DNA from: Mucilaginibacter flavus
GTDB taxonomy: Bacteria; Bacteroidota; Bacteroidia; Sphingobacteriales; Sphingobacteriaceae
Length of the DNA stretch: 64,000 bases
Reading direction: 5' to 3'
Assembly (NCBI RefSeq): GCF_030409315.1
Contig: NZ_JAUFPS010000042.1
Span: 124,001-188,000, forward strand
Under the pieces are notes generated by a model, which was not told where the DNA came from, searched no databases, and saw nothing but the letters and a program-made list of their open reading frames with translations. Numbering within the stretch: position 1 is the stretch's first letter; every line of letters begins with the position of its first letter. Positions 43,311-51,684 of this stretch are shown one piece after another. A program made the position numbers and the translations under genes.

Positions 43311-44879
43311 ATGAAGAAAAAACTACTTTTTTCGTGCCTGCTTTCTGCGGGCATAAGCGCCCAATTATTTGCACAGGAGGCGGTAGACCCGGTCATAGTG
43401 CAAAAAATACGCGAAGAGGGTTTAAACCACTCCAAAGTGATGGAAACCGCCTTTTACCTTACCGATGTGTCTGGTCCTCGTTTGGCTGGATCTCCCGGCT
43501 TAAAACGTGCGCAGAACTGGGCTGTTGAACAGCTCAAAACCTGGGGCATGAGCAATGCCAAATTAGAATCATGGGGCAAATTTGGTAAAGGTTGGGAAGT
43601 GCAGAAAAACTATGCCGCTATTACGGTTCCTTATTACCACGCTATCATCGCTATCCCCAAGGCATGGACACCCGGCACCGGCGGCGCAATCAAAGGTGAT
43701 GTAATGGTAATTAAAGCCGATTCGTTACCCGATTTGGATAAATACAAAGGCAAGCTGGCCGGTAAAATAGTGATATTTGATACCAAGCCGCTTACCGAGC
43801 GCACCTTTAAAAGTGACGCGGCCCGTTATACAGACGAAGAGCTTGACAAAATGGCCCAGGCCACTATGACACCGGCCCGTCAGCGTGCCGCTTTTGACCC
43901 TAATTCGCCGCAGTTTGCCGCCATGCGTAAGCAGCGTGCATTCCGCGCTACTTTAGGTACCTTTTTACAGGCCGAAAAAATCGCCCTGGTATTAAGCCAG
44001 GCGCGCGGAACAGATGGTACTGTATTTACCACCAATGGCGCATCATACGCCGATACCGCTAAAGCTGTAGCGCCCGAACTGGAAACCAGTAGCGAAGATT
44101 ACCAACGCATTTTACGCTTAGTAAACGCCGACAAACTGGTACAAATGGAAGCCGATATTAAAACCCAGTTTTTTACCGATGACCTGCAAGGTTACGACGT
44201 GGTTGGCGAAATACCGGGCACCGATAAAAAACTGAAAGACCAGGTTGTAATGATAGGCGGCCACCTTGATTCATGGCATGCCGCAACCGGCGCTACAGAT
44301 AACGCCGCCGGCAGCGCGGTAATGTTAGAGGCCATGCGCATATTAAAAACCATCGGCTTTAAGCCAAAACGTACTATCCGTATAGCGCTTTGGAGTTCAG
44401 AAGAGCAGGGCTTATTTGGCTCGCGCGGTTACGTATTAAACCACTTTGGCGATCCTAAAACCATGGAGCTAAAACCAGAGCAGGCAAAACTATCGGCCTA
44501 CTATAACCTTGATAATGGTACCGGAAAAATTCGCGGCATTTACCTGCAAGGCGATTCGGCCGCAGGGCCTATATTTAAATCGTACCTGGAGCCATTTAAA
44601 GATCTTGGCGCCACTACAGTGACCACCAGCAACACAGGCGGCACAGATCACCAATCGTTTGACGCGGTGGGTATACCGGGCTTCCAGTTCATCCAGGATG
44701 CTATTGACTATGGTTCACGTACACACCACAGTAACCAGGACACTTATGACAGGTTAGTTGAAGATGATTTGAAACAAGCCGCTACCATTGTAGCATCATT
44801 TGTTTACAATACCGCCCAGCGCGAGCAAATGATTCCGAGAAAAGAGTTGCCTAAACCACAACCGGCAAGGGGGTTTTAA
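43311..44879 (+). CDS. Secreted M28-family metallopeptidase with PA domain
   Basis: The 522-residue protein has a signal peptide (residues about 1-22, ending LFAQ). A protease-associated insert spans about 110-280. The catalytic M28 core shows GGHLDSWHAATGATDNAAG with metal-binding His and Asp, SSEEQGLFGSRGY with catalytic and metal Glu, and GGTDHQSFD with a further ligand. It is an exported aminopeptidase or carboxypeptidase-like enzyme. The C-terminus is short and lacks a type IX sorting domain. A bidirectional terminator follows directly. Confidence 0.92.
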   Translation: MKKKLLFSCLLSAGISAQLFAQEAVDPVIVQKIREEGLNHSKVMETAFYLTDVSGPRLAGSPGLKRAQNWAVEQLKTWGMSNAKLESWGKFGKGWEVQKNYAAITVPYYHAIIAIPKAWTPGTGGAIKGDVMVIKADSLPDLDKYKGKLAGKIVIFDTKPLTERTFKSDAARYTDEELDKMAQATMTPARQRAAFDPNSPQFAAMRKQRAFRATLGTFLQAEKIALVLSQARGTDGTVFTTNGASYADTAKAVAPELETSSEDYQRILRLVNADKLVQMEADIKTQFFTDDLQGYDVVGEIPGTDKKLKDQVVMIGGHLDSWHAATGATDNAAGSAVMLEAMRILKTIGFKPKRTIRIALWSSEEQGLFGSRGYVLNHFGDPKTMELKPEQAKLSAYYNLDNGTGKIRGIYLQGDSAAGPIFKSYLEPFKDLGATTVTTSNTGGTDHQSFDAVGIPGFQFIQDAIDYGSRTHHSNQDTYDRLVEDDLKQAATIVASFVYNTAQREQMIPRKELPKPQPARGF

Positions 44880-44903
44880 GCAATAACGTTATTGTGGTTT
44901 TTA

Positions 44904-44938
44904 AAAAGCGATGGGGCAACCCCATCGCTTTTTTTATA
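44904..44938. terminator. Bidirectional terminator
   Basis: AAAAAGCGATGGGG pairs perfectly with CCCCATCGCTTTTT around CAA. It serves the M28 peptidase, and on the other strand it contains the stop codon of the RES toxin gene, whose last codons run into the hairpin. Confidence 0.85.
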
Positions 44939-45383
44939 GCTTGATCCTTTTATCAAACACAAAGGGCTCGCTCCTGAGCAAACGAATAGTATTAAAATCC
45001 TGATGTTTGGGGTTGATGAGATAATTTACCTCTTCCTCAATTATAGACGATGGCACGGCAAGTAAGGCGGTTTTATTCTCCCGCAACCACTGTTCGCCGA
45101 GTTTCTGGGTTAACGCCATCTGGTCAAAATCATGCCAATCGGCAGGCAGATCGGCAAGTTTGACGGTTGTAATACCTACGGAATCAGGCACATCAATAGT
45201 CATTACATTAAAGGCGAGGTTAAGCCCAACCTGGTTACGGTGTACCACGTTTTCGAGGCAAGCCAATGACCGCGATGACGCTGTGTAGATCATCTGCGTA
45301 TCATTAGGATTCCAGCGCGCCGCCCTGCCAGAGGCCATCAGTTTATCTGAGTATTTGGCAAGCGCAATACGGTATACCAGCAT
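44934..45383 (-). CDS. RES-domain toxin
   Basis: The 149-residue protein matches the RES family, toxins that degrade NAD+. Named conserved residues are visible: Arg in GRAARWN (residues 20-23), Glu44 in ACLENVVH, and Ser112 in AVPSSIIEEE, with the Tyr in MIYTASS. The gene is two bases after the Xre-type antitoxin gene, the normal order for this toxin-antitoxin class. The antitoxin C-terminus is expected to block the NAD-binding groove. Confidence 0.9.
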   Translation of the reverse strand: MLVYRIALAKYSDKLMASGRAARWNPNDTQMIYTASSRSLACLENVVHRNQVGLNLAFNVMTIDVPDSVGITTVKLADLPADWHDFDQMALTQKLGEQWLRENKTALLAVPSSIIEEEVNYLINPKHQDFNTIRLLRSEPFVFDKRIKL

Positions 45384-45385
45384 CG

Positions 45386-45874
45386 TTAAGCCAAATCACC
45401 AAATTGTATCCTGATAAGTTCTTCCTCGATGAGTTGAATGCCGGTAATGGTATCCATCATATCAAAAGGCAGCCTGTTGCCAAGCCCATAAGCTGGCGTA
45501 CCAAGCCACCGATGGAAAGCCTGCCCCGAGCCAAATATTTCAATACCGGTATCAAACAGAGCAAATGATTTAAGCAGTTTTTCGCTGAGGGCTGCATCCA
45601 GTTTCAAATCCTTGTTTACATGATTTTGAATAGTTTTAACAGTAGTTTTAAAAGTTTCCTGGAACTCATCCTGCGTAAAGCCCGATAACGATAAAAAATC
45701 GAGAGCGCTTTTGGCATCGAGGCCTTTTTTGGAAGTGTTTAATAAGCTAATGGCATCCGTGTACTTGGGCGTGGTTTTATACCCTACCTCAAAATCATTA
45801 AAAACGCTAACCCTATCAACATCTTTATAAATTACCGGTGCCTTTTTTTTATCTATTGTTTTATCTTTTGCCAT
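45386..45874 (-). CDS. RES/Xre-system antitoxin (MbcA/ParS/Xre type, DUF2384)
   Basis: Start chosen at 45874 (MAKDKTIDKK), because GGAGG lies six bases before it, an unusually good ribosome site for this genome; an upstream start at 45895 is in the leader. The 162-residue product has an Xre-like helical region (SLLNTSKKGLDAKSALDFLSLSGFTQDEF) and the DUF2384 toxin-binding end FGSGQAFHRWLGTPAYGLGNRLPFDMMDTITGIQ. It neutralises the RES toxin and probably represses its own promoter at the repeats just upstream. Confidence 0.9.
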   Translation of the reverse strand: MAKDKTIDKKKAPVIYKDVDRVSVFNDFEVGYKTTPKYTDAISLLNTSKKGLDAKSALDFLSLSGFTQDEFQETFKTTVKTIQNHVNKDLKLDAALSEKLLKSFALFDTGIEIFGSGQAFHRWLGTPAYGLGNRLPFDMMDTITGIQLIEEELIRIQFGDLA

Positions 45875-45892
45875 TGGTTTACCTCCCGTAAT

Positions 45893-45932
45893 CAAATATA
45901 GAAATTTTTCCGATTAAAAAAGAAATTTTTCC
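45893..45932 (-). promoter_or_regulatory. Toxin-antitoxin promoter with tandem operator-like repeats
   Basis: On the minus strand TATATTTG (45893-45900) is a full -7 match. Immediately upstream GGAAAAATTTC occurs twice (45922-45932 and 45901-45911), 21 bases apart, equal to two helical turns. Direct repeats at this place suit binding of an antitoxin dimer pair. Function inferred. Confidence 0.5.
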
Positions 45933-45943
45933 ACTTTTTATTT

Positions 45944-47347
45944 TTACTGCAAGTCTATTCGCTGATGCTGATAAGGGATTTGCACATGTTTAAACCCTTT
46001 TTCTTTGAGTTTTCCGCTAAAATGTTGCTGCACCTCATATTCGCCATGCACTAAAAACACTTCCTTCACTTGCGCCGGGTTTTGGCAGGCCAAAAAATGC
46101 AGCAGATCGTCGTAATCACCATGGGCACTCATAGATCTTATAGAACGTACTTCGGCATTAACTTTATAGGTCTCGGCAAAAATATGTACTTCATGATCAC
46201 CTCGCAATAAATGGCCACCCAATGAGTTTGGCTCGCAATAGCCCACCATTAAAATGGTATTCTTATCGCTGTTGATGTTATTTTTAATGTGATGTTTAAC
46301 CCGTCCGGCTTCGGCCATGCCCGAGGAGGAGATGATAACGCATGGCCGCGGGTCATTATTCAAAGCCATCGATTCTTCGGTCGACTGTATAAAGCGCAAG
46401 CCTTTAAAGCCAAACGGATTAGCGTCGGTTTTTAACACCTCTTGTACCTCTTTATTATAAACCTCGGGGTGGTTCATTAATACCTCTGTGGCTTTTTGCG
46501 ATAACGGGCTATCCACATAATAATGCACATCGGGCAACACGCCTCTTAGTTCAAGCGCGTTAAGCGCATATAGCAACTCCTGCGTGCGGCCAACACTAAA
46601 TGCCGGAATAATTACTTTTCCTTTTTTAACCTCGCAGGTTTGTTTGATGATTTCCAACAGGGCATCTTCAATAGGGCCAGATTCTTTGTGCAATGAATCG
46701 CCATAGGTAGATTCCAGCAAAATATAATCGGCCTGGTCAAACGGTTGCGGATCTTTCAGCAGCATATCATCATAACGGCCAACATCGCCACTAAAGGTAA
46801 TGCGGGTAAGCTTACCATCTTCCATAATGGATAAATGGATTGCCGCGCTCCCCAAAATATGACCGGCATCGGTAAACTTAAATTTTACACCGGGCATAAT
46901 TTCATGATCCTGCCCATACTCCACAATTTTAAACTGGCGCAGGGCGGCAGTAGCTTCCACATCGGTATACAAAGGCTCCAGCAACGGCATACCTTTTCGC
47001 TGGCGGTGTTTGTTGCTATAAGCCACATCCTGCATTTGTATATGGGCCGAATCCAACATCAGGATGCGGGCAAGATCCATCGTAGCCGATGTACAGAATA
47101 TCGGGCCGGTAAACCCTTCGGCAACCAGGCGAGGTATTAAGCCGCAATGATCAATATGCGCGTGCGAAAGGATCATGTAATCTACCTTCTTAGGGTTAAA
47201 GCCAAAATGTTCGTTCAGTTCTTCAGACTGATCGCCCATGCCCTGGAACATGCCGCAATCCAATAATATACCGGTGTCGTCTTTTAAACGGATCAAATGC
47301 TTGCTGCCGGTAACGTTACGCGCGGCGCCATGAAATGTTATATTCAT
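45944..47347 (-). CDS. Metallo-beta-lactamase/beta-CASP RNA-processing nuclease-like protein
   Basis: The 467-residue protein has the MBL metal motif SHAHIDHCG (His62, His64, Asp66, His67), later FTDAGHILGSA and FSGDVGR, then a beta-CASP insertion and the C-terminal PCVIISSSGMAEAGRVKHH and MSAHGDYDDL blocks. This is the CPSF73/YSH1-like prokaryotic group with an RNA-specificity C-terminus. Endo- or exoribonuclease action is expected. Transcribed alone, divergent from the BlaI gene. Confidence 0.92.
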   Translation of the reverse strand: MNITFHGAARNVTGSKHLIRLKDDTGILLDCGMFQGMGDQSEELNEHFGFNPKKVDYMILSHAHIDHCGLIPRLVAEGFTGPIFCTSATMDLARILMLDSAHIQMQDVAYSNKHRQRKGMPLLEPLYTDVEATAALRQFKIVEYGQDHEIMPGVKFKFTDAGHILGSAAIHLSIMEDGKLTRITFSGDVGRYDDMLLKDPQPFDQADYILLESTYGDSLHKESGPIEDALLEIIKQTCEVKKGKVIIPAFSVGRTQELLYALNALELRGVLPDVHYYVDSPLSQKATEVLMNHPEVYNKEVQEVLKTDANPFGFKGLRFIQSTEESMALNNDPRPCVIISSSGMAEAGRVKHHIKNNINSDKNTILMVGYCEPNSLGGHLLRGDHEVHIFAETYKVNAEVRSIRSMSAHGDYDDLLHFLACQNPAQVKEVFLVHGEYEVQQHFSGKLKEKGFKHVQIPYQHQRIDLQ

Positions 47348-47403
47348 TTATAATTGGGATGAAAAAGATGCAACGAAAATGCACATTAAATGTTTAATAA
47401 AAA

Positions 47404-47411
47404 CAAAACTA
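47404..47411 (-). promoter_or_regulatory. Candidate -7 box for the beta-CASP gene
   Basis: Reads TAGTTTTG on the minus strand, a full TAnnTTTG match 57 bases before the start codon; no suitable -33 TTG seen. Confidence 0.3.
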
Positions 47412-47516
47412 AGTTTTTAGTTGTTAATTTCATTTATACTATCTACCTTAGATTTACCAATTGGACACGCCCGCGCCATTTTAAATAAGCAAAGGCAATT
47501 TTTATTATTAAAGCAC

Positions 47517-47888
47517 ATGGAAATTAAAGAGTTAACCCGGGCCGAAGAACAGTTAATGCAGGTATTATGGCAGCTGGAAAAAGCGTATGTAAAAGATATC
47601 ATTGATCAGTTACCAGAGCCAAAGCCAGCTTATAATACCGTATCAACCATTATCCGCATCCTGGAAACCAAAGGCTTTGTTGGCCACACAGCATTTGGAA
47701 AAAGCCACCAGTATCATCCCATAGTAAGTAAAGACCAGTACCAGGATTTTGCTTCGGACAAGTTATTGAGCGGCTATTTTGATAATTCGGTTAACCGCAT
47801 GCTTTCCTTTTTTGTGAAGAAAGAAAAGATCGACCTGAAGGAGGCCGATGAGATCATGAAACTGATTGAAAAACTTAAAGACAAGTAG
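47517..47888 (+). CDS. BlaI/MecI-family repressor
   Basis: From the ATG at 47517 the product is 123 residues, matching the family start MEIKELTRAEEQLMQVLW; an in-frame upstream ATG at 47421 adds a leader-like 32 residues and is unlikely. The winged-helix region (PAYNTVSTIIRILETKGFVGH) and the C-terminal dimerisation helices are present. It would repress itself and the following M56 peptidase gene, two bases downstream, until the peptidase signals. Confidence 0.9.
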   Translation: MEIKELTRAEEQLMQVLWQLEKAYVKDIIDQLPEPKPAYNTVSTIIRILETKGFVGHTAFGKSHQYHPIVSKDQYQDFASDKLLSGYFDNSVNRMLSFFVKKEKIDLKEADEIMKLIEKLKDK

Positions 47889-47890
47889 TT

Positions 47891-49897
47891 ATGATTTGGT
47901 GGCAATATTTATTACTGGTAAATATTTACCTGGTGTTGTTTTATGCCTTCTACGCTTTGCTGTTACAGCGCGAAACTTTTTTTCAGCTTAACAGGATTTA
48001 CCTGGTAACGGCGGCGCTGTTGTCGTTTTTTATCCCGGTAATACAGGCCGATTGGGTTCAAAACCTGTTTATTACTCAACAGGTAAAGTATACCATTTAC
48101 AACATCCCGGCGATAGAGTACCAGTTTAAACCTATTGCCGAAAGCCATTTCAAATTAGGCGAGTTGTTTGCCCTGCTTTATTTATGCGGTATTGTGGTAT
48201 TATCGGCAAAACTTACCTGGCAGCTTTTTAAACTAAAAAAGGTATTGAGCATGCCCAAAACCAATGTGCCGTATTCATTTTTTAAAACCGTAAAGCTTGA
48301 TGAAAGCAACCCCGATAACGCTATTATCGAGGCGCACGAACAGGTACATGCCCAACAATGGCATTCGGCCGATGTGCTGCTGATTGAAATGGTGATGATC
48401 ATTAACTGGTTTAACCCGGTGGTTTACTTTTATCGCTTTGCTATTAAACACATTCACGAGTTTATTGCCGATAGGCAGGCCGTACAGGCAGGCACCAGCA
48501 AGGCCGATTATGCTTTGTTGTTGTTAAACCAAACCTTTAACGCGCCCGCGCATCAATTGGTAAACCCGTTTTTTAATCACACTTTATTAAAAAAACGAAT
48601 TATGATGTTGCAAAAAAACAAATCGCAGCGTATCAGGCTAATTAAATACGGCCTGTCTGCCCCGCTGTTTATATTGATGCTGGTTTTATCATCGGCCACC
48701 ATCAACAACAGTAAAACCGTAACCACTATTAACAACAAAGCGCAGGAAATTTTCATTACGCCTGCAAACCAGGTGTCATTAGCCAAGGTGATTGATGATG
48801 CAGCATCCGTAGTTACAGATACCACCGAAGTTAGAAACGAAGCAGATACTACCGACAATAAAGTTTTCTCGTCGGTAGAAACTTTGCCCGAATTTCCGGG
48901 GGGAGTTGAAGCCTTTGGGCATTTTTTAGCATCAAAAATTAAATATCCATCAAAGGCCAGGGAGCAAAAAGTTCAGGGCACCGTGATCTGTACTTTTATT
49001 GTGGAAAAAGATGGTAACCTGTCAAACATCCATACAAGCCGCGGCGTAAACCCCGATATTGATGCCGAAGCCATACGGGTATTAAAGCTATCGCCAACAT
49101 GGAAACCCGGGATTCAAAATAATCATAAGGTACGTACCCAATATTCGGTGCCAATAAGGTTTAGGTTAGAGGATAGCAACAATAAGGCAGCTATTGGAGA
49201 GGGACAGGGCGATCCGCCGCCGGTTGTTAAAGAAGTACCCGCTTCACAAGCAGGCGTTTTTTCATCCGTAGAACATTTACCCGAATTTCCCGGAGGCGTT
49301 GAGGCATTTGGAAAATTCCTGGGTTCAAAAGTCCGGTATCCTAAAAACGCCCGCGAAAAAGGAATACAAGGCAGGGTAATAGTTACTTTCATTGTCGAAA
49401 AAGATGGAAGCCTGTCGGATATTAAGGTAGTACGAGGTGTAAGCGCTGATATTGATGCCGAAGCGCTTAGGGTATTAGCATTATCACCTAAATGGAAGCC
49501 CGGCACACAAAAAGGAAAAACGGTAAGAGTTCAATATGCTGTTCCTATTAGTTTTACCCTGGCCGATGATAACAAACCAGCCAACAAAACCGGGGCGGTA
49601 CAAGCACCTCCACTAGATAATAAACCATCATATGCCGGCGCCGAAAGCACCAGAGACACTTTGAAAGGGCACATAGCAGGCAAAGCAGAGTATAGTGGAT
49701 TATTATTAACCGGGAAAAACGGTAAAGTTGCCCAGCCGCTATATGTACTTAATGGCAAAGAAATTGGTGAAGATAAAATGAAAGGCATCGACGTAAACAC
49801 CATAGAAAGCATCAGCGTGTTAAAAGACAAATCAGCTACTGCACTTTACGGTGATAAAGGTATTAACGGCGTGGTGATGATTAAAACTAAGAAGTGA
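47891..49897 (+). CDS. BlaR1/M56 metallopeptidase with two TonB domains and a plug-like tail
   Basis: The 668-residue protein starts with four membrane segments and the M56 zinc motif HEQVH (His149, Glu150, His153) with ADRQAV downstream. After a membrane segment near 255-270 come two nearly duplicate TonB C-terminal domains at about 330-425 and 452-548, each opening with LPEFPGGVEAFG. Residues about 600-668 resemble a TonB-receptor plug segment (PLYVLNGKEIGED, ISVLKDKSATALYGDKGINGV). It pairs with BlaI two bases upstream. Cleavage of BlaI on an envelope signal is expected; the extra domains suggest contact with outer-membrane transporters. Confidence 0.92.
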   Translation: MIWWQYLLLVNIYLVLFYAFYALLLQRETFFQLNRIYLVTAALLSFFIPVIQADWVQNLFITQQVKYTIYNIPAIEYQFKPIAESHFKLGELFALLYLCGIVVLSAKLTWQLFKLKKVLSMPKTNVPYSFFKTVKLDESNPDNAIIEAHEQVHAQQWHSADVLLIEMVMIINWFNPVVYFYRFAIKHIHEFIADRQAVQAGTSKADYALLLLNQTFNAPAHQLVNPFFNHTLLKKRIMMLQKNKSQRIRLIKYGLSAPLFILMLVLSSATINNSKTVTTINNKAQEIFITPANQVSLAKVIDDAASVVTDTTEVRNEADTTDNKVFSSVETLPEFPGGVEAFGHFLASKIKYPSKAREQKVQGTVICTFIVEKDGNLSNIHTSRGVNPDIDAEAIRVLKLSPTWKPGIQNNHKVRTQYSVPIRFRLEDSNNKAAIGEGQGDPPPVVKEVPASQAGVFSSVEHLPEFPGGVEAFGKFLGSKVRYPKNAREKGIQGRVIVTFIVEKDGSLSDIKVVRGVSADIDAEALRVLALSPKWKPGTQKGKTVRVQYAVPISFTLADDNKPANKTGAVQAPPLDNKPSYAGAESTRDTLKGHIAGKAEYSGLLLTGKNGKVAQPLYVLNGKEIGEDKMKGIDVNTIESISVLKDKSATALYGDKGINGVVMIKTKK

Positions 49898-49938
49898 TGT
49901 TTTGATGTGCAAATTTCAGATGTGCAGATATGCAAATG

Positions 49939-49983
49939 AAAAAAGGGATGATGATTTAATTGGCAAATCATCATCCCTTTTCA
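49939..49983. terminator. Bidirectional terminator
   Basis: AAAAGGGATGATGATT and its exact complement enclose a short loop between convergent genes. It is flanked on both sides by inverted copies of a GATGTGCAGAT-type repeat (49903-49936 and 50013-50044). Confidence 0.8.
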
Positions 49984-50049
49984 TTTATAGCAGGTAGGCA
50001 AATCATTCAATCAATCATCTGCACATCTAAAATCTGCATATCTACCAAT

Positions 50050-51453
50050 CTACTTCGTATACCTGTTGATAATATCAACTATCACTTTGTTGGTTTGCAG
50101 CTGTGGCAAGTAATCAAATAAAATATAGTGCTTATCCGGGTCGCTGGTGAGGGCCATTTCCAGCTGGCTTAGTGCTTCATTGTACTCGCCTTTGGCAAAA
50201 AGGTAGGCCACCATGCGGTAATACAGCTCGGCTGCTTCAGGGTTGTTTTTTATTGCCTGCGAAATAATTTCGATGGCACCGCCCAGCCTTTGCTGCTCAT
50301 ACAAAATAGACGAATAATCTAACCAGGCATCAATATCAAGCGGGTTTAGCTCCACAACCTTTTCATAAGCCTGCTCGGCTTCGTCCATGTGGCCCAGTTT
50401 ATATTCGGCATCGGCAATGGCAAACCAGTAGTCGGCATTGGCAATATCCAAATCAAGCGCTTTTTTGTAAAAATGCAGGGCCTCAAAATAGCGTTCTTCA
50501 AAATCAAGGGTAACTCCAATCCCAAACCAGGCGTCGGCCAATTTAGGGTCCATTTTAACCGATTTTTTGTAAAACGCTCGGGCATCGTCCATTTGCTCCA
50601 GCTTTTCGTAGCATTCGCCAATGGCACAATACGTATCGGCATTGGGTTGCTCATACTCAAACGTATGGCGGTAAACCTCAATAGCCTCGGCATATTTTTC
50701 CAGGTTAACCAAGGCGTTACCCTTGTTAAAGTAAGCCGATGCAAAGCTATCCTTAATCAGGATGGCATAATCATAAGCATCAATAGCCTTTTCAAATAAG
50801 CTGAGTTTGGTGTAGGCGTTGCCCAGGTTATACCATGCGGCATAACTGTAAGGCTCGTTATCAATATATTGCTGATAAAACTGAACGCTTTCTTGCTGGT
50901 TGTCCATTACATCGTAGCAAAAAGCTAACTCGTAAAGGGCATCCTGGTTTTCCATATTTTGCTTAAGGCAAAGCTTAAGGTAACTAACGGCGGTATCATA
51001 ATCGCCCATGTTTTGGTAAACGTAGGCAATGTGTAACAGGATTTCGTCGGTTTCTTCGGCCAGCTCAAGGGCTTTCTCATAGTTTTCAAGGGCCTCGCTA
51101 AAACGCTCCATGCTCTCGTACATATTACCGCGAATAATGTAGATATCAGCATCTGATGCTTCGAGCATGGCAGCCTTTTCAAGCGCGGCAAAAGCCTCGG
51201 GCACTTTATTACCTACTACCAGTAACTGGGCCTGCTTAATTAAAAATACCGCTGCAAATGGGTGCTGATTACGCGCATACTCTGCAACCTGTAGTGCCTT
51301 CGACGGATCATTTTTCTCTATGTAATAGTCGATAATGTTCTCAAACGCCTGGGCATCAAAAAAGTACTGGTCGTGATTTCGAATCATTTCCTCGTACCGC
51401 TCTACCGAAAATTTGGGATCTTCAGTAAAACCAAATTCAAATTCTTCTTCCAT
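50050..51453 (-). CDS. Tetratricopeptide repeat protein
   Basis: The 467-residue protein is built of about twelve consecutive TPR units, recognisable by recurring patterns such as YNLGNAYTKLSLFEKAIDAYDYAI and WFGIGVTLDFEERYFEALHFYKKAL. It has no signal peptide or membrane segment and is strongly acidic, so a cytoplasmic scaffold is likely. It is a single gene, divergent from the aldehyde dehydrogenase. Partners cannot be inferred. Confidence 0.92.
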   Translation of the reverse strand: MEEEFEFGFTEDPKFSVERYEEMIRNHDQYFFDAQAFENIIDYYIEKNDPSKALQVAEYARNQHPFAAVFLIKQAQLLVVGNKVPEAFAALEKAAMLEASDADIYIIRGNMYESMERFSEALENYEKALELAEETDEILLHIAYVYQNMGDYDTAVSYLKLCLKQNMENQDALYELAFCYDVMDNQQESVQFYQQYIDNEPYSYAAWYNLGNAYTKLSLFEKAIDAYDYAILIKDSFASAYFNKGNALVNLEKYAEAIEVYRHTFEYEQPNADTYCAIGECYEKLEQMDDARAFYKKSVKMDPKLADAWFGIGVTLDFEERYFEALHFYKKALDLDIANADYWFAIADAEYKLGHMDEAEQAYEKVVELNPLDIDAWLDYSSILYEQQRLGGAIEIISQAIKNNPEAAELYYRMVAYLFAKGEYNEALSQLEMALTSDPDKHYILFDYLPQLQTNKVIVDIINRYTK

Positions 51454-51661
51454 TCAATTTTGTTTGCAGAACATCCGCTTTAGGTTAACAATGTAATTGC
51501 TTTGTAAAGACTTATTGAGTTTAAATTACAACAAGTAACCAACCTAAATAGAATTTAGTTTTCAACATTCGCACATTGTTAACAACTGTTAATTACAAAT
51601 GATTGATAATTAACAGCAATCATTAAAACCCCGCAATTTCAAATATTGCCTCAAAGATTTT

Positions 51662-51669
51662 TACCTTTG
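51662..51669 (+). promoter_or_regulatory. Candidate -7 box for the ALDH gene
   Basis: TACCTTTG matches TAnnTTTG and lies 16 bases before ATG 51685, which supports that start over an in-frame TTG at 51646. A TTG at 51646-51648 is close but at a short 13-base spacing. Confidence 0.45.
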
Positions 51670-51684
51670 GCAAAAGTAACAATT

